A stretch of DNA of 6,714 nucleotides from Myxococcales bacterium (GCA_026989995.1 JALSIO010000024.1:1-6714), one strand, 5' to 3'; positions 1-6,129 are shown, counted from the first letter of the stretch. A program made the numbers and translations. Notes: generated by a model from the letters alone, not told the origin.

Positions 1-2498
1 TCGGACCGGCCGGTCCCGCGCTTGCCCGGGTGCCGGGCTCCTTCTTCTTCGCCTGCACCCTGGCCGGCGCCCGGAGCTACCTCGGTCGCGATCGGCCGCG
101 GTGGCTCCTTCCCGCGGCGGCCGCGACCTCCGCGCTGGCGGCGGCCGCGGTGCTGTTCGGGGGGACCCGCGCCGGGCTCGCGGTGCAGTGCCCCTTCGAG
201 GTGGCGGTCGCCCTCCTGGCCGCGGTGGAGCTCCACCGGGGGCTGGCCCGGGCCGAGGCGCCGGGGGCGGAGCGGCTGCTGCCCGTGGCCGTGGGCATCC
301 TCGCCCCCCTCACGCTGCTCGACACCCTCCTTCGGCCGGAGGGGCCGGCGGATTTCATGACCCTGGCGGGCTGGGTCCCGGCGGCGCTCGCGGTCGCGCT
401 CCTCGAGATCGGGGCGCTGAGCGAACGGCTTCGCCAGAGCGAGGCGCGTCTGCTCCGCGAACACGTGCTTCTGCACCGGGTGGCCTCCTCGGCCGCCGAT
501 CTGCGGCGGCCCGAGCAGGTCATGGCCTCGGTGCTCGCCTTCGCGGGACCGGAGGCGGGGCTGGACGCGGTGGCCGTCTGGCGCGCCACCCGGGACGGGA
601 ACGCCTTCGAGCTCCTGGCCGACAGCGGAAGCCTCGGCGGGGCGCCGGAGGGCACGCGTCGCCTGGAGGCGACCCGCCCCCTCGTCGCCCGTGCCCTCGC
701 CGCTTCCGGCCCGGTGCGGGTTCCGGAGGCCACCCGCGACCCCAGGGTCCACCCCGAGGTTCGGGCGATCGGTTTCGGCGAACTGCTGATCCAGGCCCTG
801 CGGGTGGGCGACCGGTGCGTGGGCCTCCTGGCGGCGGCCGTCGGCCGAGACCGCACCTTCGCTCCCGAGGACGAACGCCTGGTGGCGGCGCTCGGCAACG
901 AGATCGCCCTGGCCGTGGCCCATCTGAGCTCGGTGGCCGAGCGCGAGGAGCGCGCCCTCGAGCTGCAGACTCTCGTGGACGCGGTTCCCCTGGGCATCGC
1001 GCTGGTGGACGCCGAGGGCCGCATCGTGCGCCTCAATCGCAGAGCCCTGGAGCTCGTGGACCGCGGAGCCGACGATCCGGCGCGGTGGATCGGGGCCCGG
1101 GGCCGCGAGCTGGTGGACGCAATCGCGCCGACACTCGATGCGACCTCGAGAACGCTCCTCGAGGAGCGTCTTCGCGGCTTCCGGCTCGGCGGGGAGGAGG
1201 CCGTTGCGCCCTTCACCCTGCGTCTGCAGCGGGGTCGGCGCTACCTCGAGGTCGGAGCCCAGCCCGTGCGCGCGGGGAGGGGGCACCTGCGCGGGAGGGT
1301 GTGGGTTGCGCGCGACCTCACGGAGGAACGGCGGCGCGACGAACAGGAGTCCCACGCCCGACGCATGCAGACCCTCGGCATGCTCGCCGGAGGCGTGGCG
1401 CACGACTTCAACAACCAGCTCACCACCATCCTCGGCACCACCGAGCTCCTCGCGGCGGAGCTTCCGGCTGGAGACCCGCTTCGTGAGTTCGTGGGCCACC
1501 TCGAAAAAGCGGCGCTCCACTGCGCCGAGCTCACGAGGGATCTCCTCGACTTCTCCCGGCGCACGCCCCCCGAGCCCGAGGCGGTGGATCTCGGCGGCCT
1601 GCTGCGGGAGCTCGAGGCGAGCCTCCGCCCGGAGCTTCCCCCGGGTGTCGAACTCGTGCTCGCGGTCGATCCCGAGCTCGGGCCGCTCGCAGCCGACCGC
1701 GCCCAGCTCCGGCGGGTCGTGCTCAACCTCGTGCTGAACGCGCGGGACGCCGTCGCCGGAGGAGGGCGGATCGAGGTGGCCGCGGGCCGCGCCCCGGGCG
1801 CTTCCGGCGACACGGCCGAGATCCGGATCCGGGACGACGGCGCGGGGATGCCCGAGGAGGTGCGTCTGCGGATCTTCGAGCCGTTTTACACCACCAAGCC
1901 GCTGGGCCGGGGCACCGGCCTCGGGCTGGCCATCGTGTACGGGATCGTGGAGTCCCACGGTGGCCGGATCGAGGTGGAGAGCGAGCCCGGCGAGGGAACC
2001 TGCTTTCGCATCACCTGGCCCCTGGCGGCGTCGGTGGAGCGCCGGCACCCGGAGCCCCTGCCCGCGCTGGCTCGCGGTGCCGGGCGGGTGCTCGTCGCCG
2101 AGGACGAGCCCGTGGTCCGCGATCTCGCCCGCCGGGCCCTCGAGGCGGCGGGCTTCTCGGTGGACGCGGTCGAGGACGGCGCCGAGGCGCTCGACGCCCT
2201 CGATGCGCCGGGATCGGGCTACCGGGCCCTGGTGCTCGACCTCGACATGCCCCGGGTCGACGGGGCCGCCGTGCTGGAGGCCATGGCCAGGCGCGGCATC
2301 GAGCTTCCGACCCTGCTCATCAGCGGCAACCCGGGCCGCGCCGGCCAGGCGCCGCTCGCCGCGGCACGGCCCATGCTCGCCAAGCCCTTCGGGCTCGAGG
2401 GGCTCGCCCGCGCGGTCCTCGAGCTCGTCGGAGCCCAGGATGGCAAGGAGGCGCCGCGGGAGGCCCCCCCGGCCCGTCGCGAGGCCGCCGACCGGTGA
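1..2498 (+). CDS. Membrane-bound hybrid sensor histidine kinase (TM-GAF-PAS-HisKA-HATPase-REC), 5' partial
   Basis: Autophosphorylating sensor kinase with its own receiver. The frame is open to the left window edge; a GTG at 30 is possible but has no Shine-Dalgarno and would cut into a hydrophobic segment, so the true start is probably upstream. Numbering residues from that GTG: hydrophobic, probably membrane-spanning segments at about 4-18, 26-45, 52-68, 83-101 and 110-130; GAF-like domain about 145-300; PAS-like domain about 310-435; HisKA about 445-512 with phosphoacceptor H458 in GGVAHDFNN; HATPase with N-box N566/N570, G1 box D602-G606, F box EPFYTTK (617-623) and G2 box GRGTGLGL (626-633); REC about 685-795 with acidic E691/D692, phosphoacceptor D737, S765 and K785. 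All catalytic residues are present, so both kinase and receiver look active. The signal sensed is unknown; no DNA-binding output domain is present, so phosphotransfer to another protein is likely. It ends in TGA overlapping the next start. Confidence 0.93.
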   Translation, partial: GPAGPALARVPGSFFFACTLAGARSYLGRDRPRWLLPAAAATSALAAAAVLFGGTRAGLAVQCPFEVAVALLAAVELHRGLARAEAPGAERLLPVAVGILAPLTLLDTLLRPEGPADFMTLAGWVPAALAVALLEIGALSERLRQSEARLLREHVLLHRVASSAADLRRPEQVMASVLAFAGPEAGLDAVAVWRATRDGNAFELLADSGSLGGAPEGTRRLEATRPLVARALAASGPVRVPEATRDPRVHPEVRAIGFGELLIQALRVGDRCVGLLAAAVGRDRTFAPEDERLVAALGNEIALAVAHLSSVAEREERALELQTLVDAVPLGIALVDAEGRIVRLNRRALELVDRGADDPARWIGARGRELVDAIAPTLDATSRTLLEERLRGFRLGGEEAVAPFTLRLQRGRRYLEVGAQPVRAGRGHLRGRVWVARDLTEERRRDEQESHARRMQTLGMLAGGVAHDFNNQLTTILGTTELLAAELPAGDPLREFVGHLEKAALHCAELTRDLLDFSRRTPPEPEAVDLGGLLRELEASLRPELPPGVELVLAVDPELGPLAADRAQLRRVVLNLVLNARDAVAGGGRIEVAAGRAPGASGDTAEIRIRDDGAGMPEEVRLRIFEPFYTTKPLGRGTGLGLAIVYGIVESHGGRIEVESEPGEGTCFRITWPLAASVERRHPEPLPALARGAGRVLVAEDEPVVRDLARRALEAAGFSVDAVEDGAEALDALDAPGSGYRALVLDLDMPRVDGAAVLEAMARRGIELPTLLISGNPGRAGQAPLAAARPMLAKPFGLEGLARAVLELVGAQDGKEAPREAPPARREAADR

Positions 2499-3235
2499 AT
2501 CCCAAGGTCTACATCCACGAGCAGGTCGAGATCCGGGGTGCCAACCGCGCGCGGTACATGCATCACGTCACGGCCTGGTGGAGCCCCATCGGTCGTGCCG
2601 AGCGGGGGCAGCTCTGCTTCGGCGTCTTCGGCACGGTGGGGAGCACCGGCCGATGGCCGGAGGTGGTCAACATCTGGGAGGAGGACGGCTTCGCCGGCCT
2701 CGCGCGCTCCTTCGAGCACGAGCTGTCGCATCCGGAGCTCCAGGATCCCTCGCTGCGCACCTGGTGGCGCGAGGCCGCGGCGCTCCGACGCGGTGGATTC
2801 GACCGGATCCTGCTCCCGGCGCCCTACAGCCCCACGGTGGAGGAGCTGCTCGCGGCGGGCGTCCGGGGCGCGGTCTACACCCACGAGCTGGTCTCGGTGG
2901 AACCGGGGCAGGCGGCGGCCCTCCTCGAGGAGTTCCACGACCACGCGCTTCCGGGCCTCGCCGAGCTGGGTGCCGAGCTCGTGGGGGCCTTCCGCAATGC
3001 CCTGGTCCGCGACTCCGAGTGCGTGCTCCTCTGCGCGCTGCCCTCCTTTGCGGCCTGGGGAGCGCTCGAGGAGGCCCGGAGGCGACCGGGTGTGCTCCGG
3101 GACCGGCTCGAGCGGGGCTACCGCCGGGCCAGGGACCTTCACCGGACCCTGCTGGTGGAAGCCCCCCTCTCGCCGCTGCGCCTGGGACGTCAGCCCGAGG
3201 TCGCCGACCGCCGCCCCCTCGGCGAGATCGGCTAG
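2495..3235 (+). CDS. NIPSNAP/ABM-like protein with two dimeric alpha/beta-barrel halves, function unknown
   Basis: A 246-residue soluble protein with no signal peptide or TM segment. The N-terminal half (about 5-75) begins with the beta strand VYIHEQVEIRG, followed by a helix, a hairpin (QLCFGVFGTVGS ... EVVNIWEED) and a second helix, the pattern of NIPSNAP/dimeric alpha-beta barrel domains. The second half (about 126-195) repeats it: AVYTHELVSVEPG, a long helix, then CVLLCALPSFAAWGALEEA. I infer a tandem duplication of a ferredoxin-like module. The start is GTG 2495, overlapping the kinase TGA by 4 bases (GTGA), with a weak GAGG 10 bases upstream; the next in-frame ATG (2559) would remove the first strand. 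Overlap implies translational coupling to the kinase, so it may be an accessory or ligand-binding partner of that signalling system. The family call rests on fold-like pattern only, and no catalytic residues are evident. Confidence 0.75.
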   Translation: MNPKVYIHEQVEIRGANRARYMHHVTAWWSPIGRAERGQLCFGVFGTVGSTGRWPEVVNIWEEDGFAGLARSFEHELSHPELQDPSLRTWWREAAALRRGGFDRILLPAPYSPTVEELLAAGVRGAVYTHELVSVEPGQAAALLEEFHDHALPGLAELGAELVGAFRNALVRDSECVLLCALPSFAAWGALEEARRRPGVLRDRLERGYRRARDLHRTLLVEAPLSPLRLGRQPEVADRRPLGEIG

Positions 3236-3238
3236 GGC

Positions 3239-3260
3239 GCGCCTCCGAAGTCGGGGGCGC
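3239..3260 (+). terminator. GC hairpin between convergent genes (candidate terminator, no T tract)
   Basis: Arms GCGCCTCCG (3239-3247) and CGGGGGCGC (3252-3260) pair over 9 bp with one G:U, closing the tetraloop AAGT. It starts 3 bases after the stop of the rightward gene and ends just before the stop of the leftward acyltransferase. In the leftward transcript the G:U becomes an A:C mismatch, so the rightward transcript forms the better stem. No run of T follows on either strand, so it may block 3' exonucleases or converging polymerases rather than be a classical intrinsic terminator. Confidence 0.45.
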
Positions 3261-3261
3261 C

Positions 3262-4149
3262 TCAGAAGAAGATGCCGCGGCGCCGGCGGAGGCCCTCGCG
3301 AATCGCCTGCGCGAGCGCGTCGCGGACCAGGTCCACCCGGGCCTGGATGGAGGCGTCCTCTTCGTGAGCTTCTCCCTCGAAGAAGAGGGGCTCGCCGAAA
3401 TGGATCCGGTACTTGACGGGGAGCGCGAAGGCCATGCCGAGGGGACCGAACCAGGGTGCGGTGACGGTGATCGGGAAGGAGGGCAGCCCGAGCCGGCGGC
3501 CGAGGCCCTCCAGGTTGGCCAGGCCCGGCTGCTGTTCCTCCGCACCGAGGATGGCCACCGGTACGATCGGCGTTCGGGTTTCGAGGGCGAGTCGCATGAA
3601 GCCGAGCCCGAAGCGCTGGAGCTGGTAGCGCTTCCGGAAGGGCTTGTTGGCCCCCCGGGCACCTTCCGGGAAGACCATGACGCACTCGCCCGCCTCGAGC
3701 ATCGCGGCGCAGTTCTCGGGCGTGCCCACCAGCGCTCCGATCCGGGCGGCCAGGGTCCCCATGAACGGCATGCGCCAGAGGAAATACTCCCCCATTCCGC
3801 GCGCGAGGCGGGGAGGGCGTGCCTCGAAGAGCATGGCCACGCCCAGCATGGCGCCATCGTAGGCGAACTGCCCGGAGTGGTTGGCCACCAGCAGCACGCG
3901 CCCGGGAGGAACGCGGTCGATGTCGTGGGTCTCCACCCGGAACCAGTAGCGGTAGAGCAGGGCCGCGGGCAGGAGGAAGCGCGCGGCCGTGTCGAGGTGG
4001 AAGCCCGTCCGGTCGTAGCCGTAGTCGTTCACTTCGAGGGGGGCCTGGCGCAGTCGGGTTTCGATCTCGGCCCGGAGCTCGCGAAGGGGCGCACCGAGTC
4101 GCGCCGGAAGTCGCACCAGCGAGGACGGCAGGGCGCCGAGGTCAGCCAA
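3262..4149 (-). CDS. PlsC-like lysophospholipid/glycerolipid acyltransferase (LPLAT superfamily)
   Basis: Likely transfers an acyl group to a lysolipid or similar acceptor at the inner membrane. With the start proposed here the protein has 295 residues. Motif I is NHSGQFAYDG (90-99), motif III is FPEGARG (160-166) and motif IV is the IVPVAI segment (195-200); a hydrophobic stretch at about 58-68 (FLLPAALLYRYW) may anchor it. The H91 to D98 spacing is HX6D rather than the textbook HX4D, which I recall from a recurring subgroup with NHSG(T/Q)LPxD-type motifs. Start: an upstream in-frame TTG at 4248 would add an Arg-rich low-complexity tail but coincides with the -35 box; TTG 4149 has GGGAGG (4163-4158) 8 bases upstream, so I choose it. 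GTG 4116 is a weaker alternative without a good RBS. It has its own promoter and converges on the rightward pair. The acyl donor and acceptor are not predictable. Confidence 0.88.
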   Translation of the reverse strand: MADLGALPSSLVRLPARLGAPLRELRAEIETRLRQAPLEVNDYGYDRTGFHLDTAARFLLPAALLYRYWFRVETHDIDRVPPGRVLLVANHSGQFAYDGAMLGVAMLFEARPPRLARGMGEYFLWRMPFMGTLAARIGALVGTPENCAAMLEAGECVMVFPEGARGANKPFRKRYQLQRFGLGFMRLALETRTPIVPVAILGAEEQQPGLANLEGLGRRLGLPSFPITVTAPWFGPLGMAFALPVKYRIHFGEPLFFEGEAHEEDASIQARVDLVRDALAQAIREGLRRRRGIFF

Positions 4150-4213
4150 GGTGGCCGCCTCCCGTCTTCGCGGTGTCGTCCGCCGGGCGGCGCCGCGGGC
4201 GGATCGGGACCAT
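4142..4213 (-). other. Possible 23-residue upstream (leader) reading frame overlapping the acyltransferase start
   Basis: ATG at 4213-4211 opens a frame beginning MVPIRPRRRPADD and ending HLG, with TGA at 4144-4142. The stop lies inside the acyltransferase start: the sequence TTGGCTGA contains both the TTG start and the TGA stop in different frames. The ATG lies 6 bases after the predicted -10 box, so a leaderless transcript could begin at or next to it. It may couple translation to the TTG start, or be chance in a GC-rich leader. Nothing suggests a function for the peptide itself. Confidence 0.3.
4158..4163 (-). promoter_or_regulatory. Shine-Dalgarno GGGAGG that decides the acyltransferase start
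   Basis: On the minus strand GGGAGG is followed by 8 bases and then TTG (4149-4147). No comparable site precedes TTG 4248 or GTG 4116. This is the best evidence that the annotated coding region should begin at 4149. Confidence 0.7.
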
Positions 4214-4219
4214 GCGGCG

Positions 4220-4248
4220 AGCCTACCCCGCCGGGGGCACGCGGGCAA
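4220..4248 (-). promoter_or_regulatory. Sigma70-like promoter for the acyltransferase gene
   Basis: Minus strand reads TTGCCC (4248-4243), a 17-base spacer, then TAGGCT (4225-4220). Each box matches 4 or nearly 4 of 6 positions of TTGACA/TATAAT and the spacer is optimal. TSS would fall near 4212-4214, on the ATG of the short upstream frame, about 64 bases before TTG 4149. The flanking GGTAGGCTCG matches the motif seen twice in the 6036-6139 region. Confidence 0.45.
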
Positions 4249-4269
4249 CGCGGAACCGGCCCGGCCGCG
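4249..4269 (-). terminator. Weak stem-loop downstream of the SDR gene
   Basis: Arms CGCGG (4249-4253) and CCGCG (4265-4269) enclose an inner CCG/CGG stem with a 2-base bulge. It lies 12 bases past the SDR stop and directly upstream of the acyltransferase -35 box, where a terminator for the ligase/SDR operon would be expected. There is no T tract and such stems are easily formed in DNA this GC-rich. Confidence 0.2.
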
Positions 4270-4281
4270 CGCTGGAGCCGA

Positions 4282-5064
4282 CTAGATGCGCACCAGCTCG
4301 CCCGCGTTCACCATCAGGGTCTCACCGGTGATCATCCGGGCGCGCTGCGAGCAGAGGAAGACGGCGGCCTCGGCCACATCCTCGTCGGCCGGGATCTCGC
4401 CCAGGGGCATCTGCGCCGTGATCTCGGCCACCACCTCCTGCTCCGAGATGCCGCGGCTGCGGGCCTGCCAGCGCACATAGGCCTGCACCGGCGGCCCCCA
4501 CATCCAGGTGGGAACGACCATGTTGACCCGGATCCGGTGGGGGCCGAGCTCCCGCACCATGTGGCCCATCGCCGAGACGAGCGCACCCTTGGCCGAGGCA
4601 TAGGCGATCTGCGGCATCCGCGGCGGAAGCCACATGGACTGCGACCCCACGAGCACCACGGCGCCGCCGCCGGTCGCGCGCAGATGCGGCACACATGCCC
4701 GGACCATCTGCACGGTTCCGAGCACGTTGACCTCGAAGGAGCGCCGCCAGTCCTCGGCCGAGGTATTCTCGAGGGTTCCGAACAGGGCATCGAGGGCGGC
4801 CACGTGCACGAGGGCGTCGAGCCTCCCCGCGTGCTCGAAGGCAGCGCGGGCGAAGTCCGCGCAGGAATCGGCGTCGGTGACGTCGAGCGGATGGGTGAGG
4901 ATCCGCCCGCCGTCCGGATCGAGCTCGGCCGCGATCTCCAGGAGGCGTTCCCGGTTCCGGGCACCCGCCACGACCCGGGCGCCCTCGCGAAGGGCGAGGG
5001 CCGCCACCTCGCGACCGAGACCGGGGCCGACCCCGGCGATGGCAACGGTTCGATCTCTCAGCAA
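4282..5064 (-). CDS. SDR family oxidoreductase (classical short-chain dehydrogenase/reductase)
   Basis: NAD(P)-dependent oxidoreductase of 260 residues, the usual classical SDR length. The Rossmann nucleotide-binding loop is AGVGPGLG (10-17); LDVTD at 60-64 is the usual acidic strand end after beta-3; N113 in EVNVLG is the catalytic Asn; S141/S143 in VGSQS and Y155-x3-K159 (YASAK) form the active site; MITGETLMVNAG (244-255) is the conserved C-terminal cofactor and dimer region. The normally conserved NNAG is replaced by VHVAA (86-90). R36 after beta-2 hints at NADP(H), an inference. The substrate is unknown. Start: TTG 5064 has AGGAGG (5077-5072) 7 bases upstream and gives MLRDRTVAIAG; the open frame extends further upstream but that part only mirrors the ligase gene. 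The start overlaps the stop of the ATP-grasp gene by 7 bases, so the two are translated as one operon. Confidence 0.92.
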   Translation of the reverse strand: MLRDRTVAIAGVGPGLGREVAALALREGARVVAGARNRERLLEIAAELDPDGGRILTHPLDVTDADSCADFARAAFEHAGRLDALVHVAALDALFGTLENTSAEDWRRSFEVNVLGTVQMVRACVPHLRATGGGAVVLVGSQSMWLPPRMPQIAYASAKGALVSAMGHMVRELGPHRIRVNMVVPTWMWGPPVQAYVRWQARSRGISEQEVVAEITAQMPLGEIPADEDVAEAAVFLCSQRARMITGETLMVNAGELVRI

Positions 5065-6035
5065 GCTGCCTCCTCCTGTGCCGCCGGTCGAAGGGGATGC
5101 GAGCGCGACAGCTCGCGCCCGAGCGCGATGCGCTCCGCGAGGTCCATCTCCCGGGTCGGAAGCTCGTGCACCCGGCGCAGGCGGGGGAGCAGCCCGGCAC
5201 CGTTGGCCACCTGGATGCTCAGGCCCGGCCGCGCGTTCAACTCGAGCACCAGGGGCCCGCGCTCCGCGTCCACCACCACGTCCGCACCGACGTAGCCGAG
5301 GCCGGTCTGCCCGGCGGCGCGCGTGGCGACCTCGAGCACCCGGTCGAAGGCCGGAATGGCGACGCCCACCACCGGTCGTCCGGAATCCGCGTGGGTGCGG
5401 ACCGGCTGGTTGCGCAGCACGGCGCGCACCGTGTGCCCGGTGGCGAGATCGATGCCGGCGCCGATCGCACCCTGGTGGAGGTTCGCCCGGCCGCCCGAGG
5501 CCCGGGTCGGCAGGCGCACCATCGCCATCACCGGCACCCCCCGGAAGACGATCACCCGGACGTCGGGCACCCCCTCGACCGCGATCTCGCGAAGGGCCGG
5601 GTGGGTGGAGAGCCGCTCCTCCACCATCGCCTCGTCGCGGTGCCCGCCGAGGGCATAGAGGCCCGAGATGATTCCGGCCACGTGGTAGCGGATGGCCTCG
5701 AGGTCGAGTGTCCGGCCTCCACTGCGGTGGTAGGCGTGCCCCCGCCTGCTGCCGATAACGAGGATGCCGTTTCCCATGGCCCCGCGGGCGGGCTTGACCA
5801 CGAAGGAGTCGAGGCTCCGGGTCCTCTCGAGCAGCTCCGGGATTTCGTGATGGCGCCGCGCCACGGCCAGGAGCTTCGGAACCGGGATGCCGGCCGCCTC
5901 GCACAGCACCTTGGTGCGAAGCTTGTCATCGACCCGGGGATAGAGCCGGCGGGGATTCTCCCGGAGGATGTAGCGGGCGTTGCGGGCGTTGATCCCGAGC
6001 ACGCCCAGGTCGCGGAGACGTCGGAAGATCGGCAC
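5058..6035 (-). CDS. RimK-related ATP-grasp ligase (alpha-L-glutamate ligase-like, sugar-transfer ATP-grasp type)
   Basis: 325 residues. The opening LGVLGINARNARYILRENPR and LYPRVDDKLRTK are hallmarks of the alpha-L-glutamate ligase-related family (TIGR02291 type), which shares the RimK ATP-grasp fold but has no established substrate. ATP-grasp features: K81 in VVKPARGAMGNGI (Gly-rich loop 84-90), E139/E140 in MVEERL, D158/R160 in PDVRVIVF, R174, the NLHQGAIGAG loop (185-194), D252 and the metal-binding E265/N267 in LVLELNARPG. Such enzymes activate a carboxylate as acyl phosphate and join it to an amine or similar nucleophile, probably in the cytoplasm. Start: GTG 6035 fits the family's N-terminus but has no Shine-Dalgarno, in keeping with a nearly leaderless transcript. 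It is the first gene of an operon with the SDR. In other bacteria relatives often sit beside a UUP1-type transglutaminase/7TM protein and an RimK-associated protease; neither is visible here. Confidence 0.88.
   Translation of the reverse strand: MPIFRRLRDLGVLGINARNARYILRENPRRLYPRVDDKLRTKVLCEAAGIPVPKLLAVARRHHEIPELLERTRSLDSFVVKPARGAMGNGILVIGSRRGHAYHRSGGRTLDLEAIRYHVAGIISGLYALGGHRDEAMVEERLSTHPALREIAVEGVPDVRVIVFRGVPVMAMVRLPTRASGGRANLHQGAIGAGIDLATGHTVRAVLRNQPVRTHADSGRPVVGVAIPAFDRVLEVATRAAGQTGLGYVGADVVVDAERGPLVLELNARPGLSIQVANGAGLLPRLRRVHELPTREMDLAERIALGRELSRSHPLRPAAQEEAAC
5072..5077 (-). promoter_or_regulatory. Shine-Dalgarno AGGAGG that decides the SDR start
   Basis: AGGAGG (within AGGAGGAGG) lies 7 bases upstream of TTG 5064 on the minus strand, inside the last codons of the ATP-grasp gene (Gln-Glu-Glu). 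It fixes the SDR start inside the end of the upstream gene. Confidence 0.75.
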
Positions 6036-6044
6036 GGCGCGCCG

Positions 6045-6050
6045 AGCCTA
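6045..6050 (-). promoter_or_regulatory. Putative -10 box of the ATP-grasp/SDR operon
   Basis: Minus strand TAGGCT within GGGCTAGGCTCGG. A TSS 6 to 8 bases on would be at about 6037-6039, only 2 to 4 bases before GTG 6035, explaining the lack of a Shine-Dalgarno. The best -35 at 17-bp spacing is TCCACG (6073-6068), a weak match. Confidence 0.35.
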
Positions 6051-6093
6051 GCCCGCCTTTGCGGCCGCGTGGAGGGGGCGCCCGCCTGCGGGC

Positions 6094-6099
6094 TAGACT
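6094..6099 (+). promoter_or_regulatory. Putative -10 box of the serine hydrolase gene
   Basis: TAGACT in GGGCTAGACTC matches TATAAT at 4 of 6. A TSS near 6106 would leave a leader of about 34 bases carrying GGAGGG (6130-6135). No convincing -35 is seen at 16-18 bp; TGGAGG (6070-6075) is the best but poor. Confidence 0.35.
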
Positions 6100-6129
6100 C
6101 GCCTCCGCGGTGGCCGCCACGGCGCCGCC

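Larger units (their letters stand above)
6043..6101. repeat. Inverted repeat containing two divergent -10-like motifs
   Basis: CGAGCCTAGCCCGC (6043-6056) is the reverse complement of GCGGGCTAGACTCG (6088-6101) except for one base (13/14), with 31 bases between arms. Each arm reads outward as GCGGGCTAGRCTCG toward the adjacent gene start. It may be two copies of a promoter element, or a binding site for a dimeric regulator controlling both directions. Confidence 0.6.

Noticed and set aside
30..32. GTG 30 as the true kinase start
   Set aside because: The frame is open to the edge, no Shine-Dalgarno is present, and the start would lie directly before a hydrophobic segment of a multi-span region; kept only as a numbering reference.
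2219..3685. Minus-strand frame of 488 codons antisense to the kinase/ABM region
   Set aside because: Low-complexity Arg/Gly/Pro translation, no ribosome binding site, and it covers genes with clear domains on the other strand.
4150..4248. Extended N-terminus of the acyltransferase from TTG 4248
   Set aside because: No Shine-Dalgarno, Arg-rich composition unlike the rest of the protein, and the TTG is better explained as the -35 box.
1960..5295. A single open frame of 1111 codons on the + strand crossing several genes
   Set aside because: Stop codons are rare in DNA this GC-rich; it runs out of frame through the kinase, through the ABM-like gene, and antisense to three leftward genes, and shows Arg/Pro/Gly-rich low-complexity translation without domains.
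6036..6043. GGCGCGCC palindrome directly before the ATP-grasp start (also at 3236-3243), and GCGGCCGC at 6061-6068
   Set aside because: Short all-GC palindromes are expected by chance at this base composition; no further symmetry or conserved spacing between the copies.
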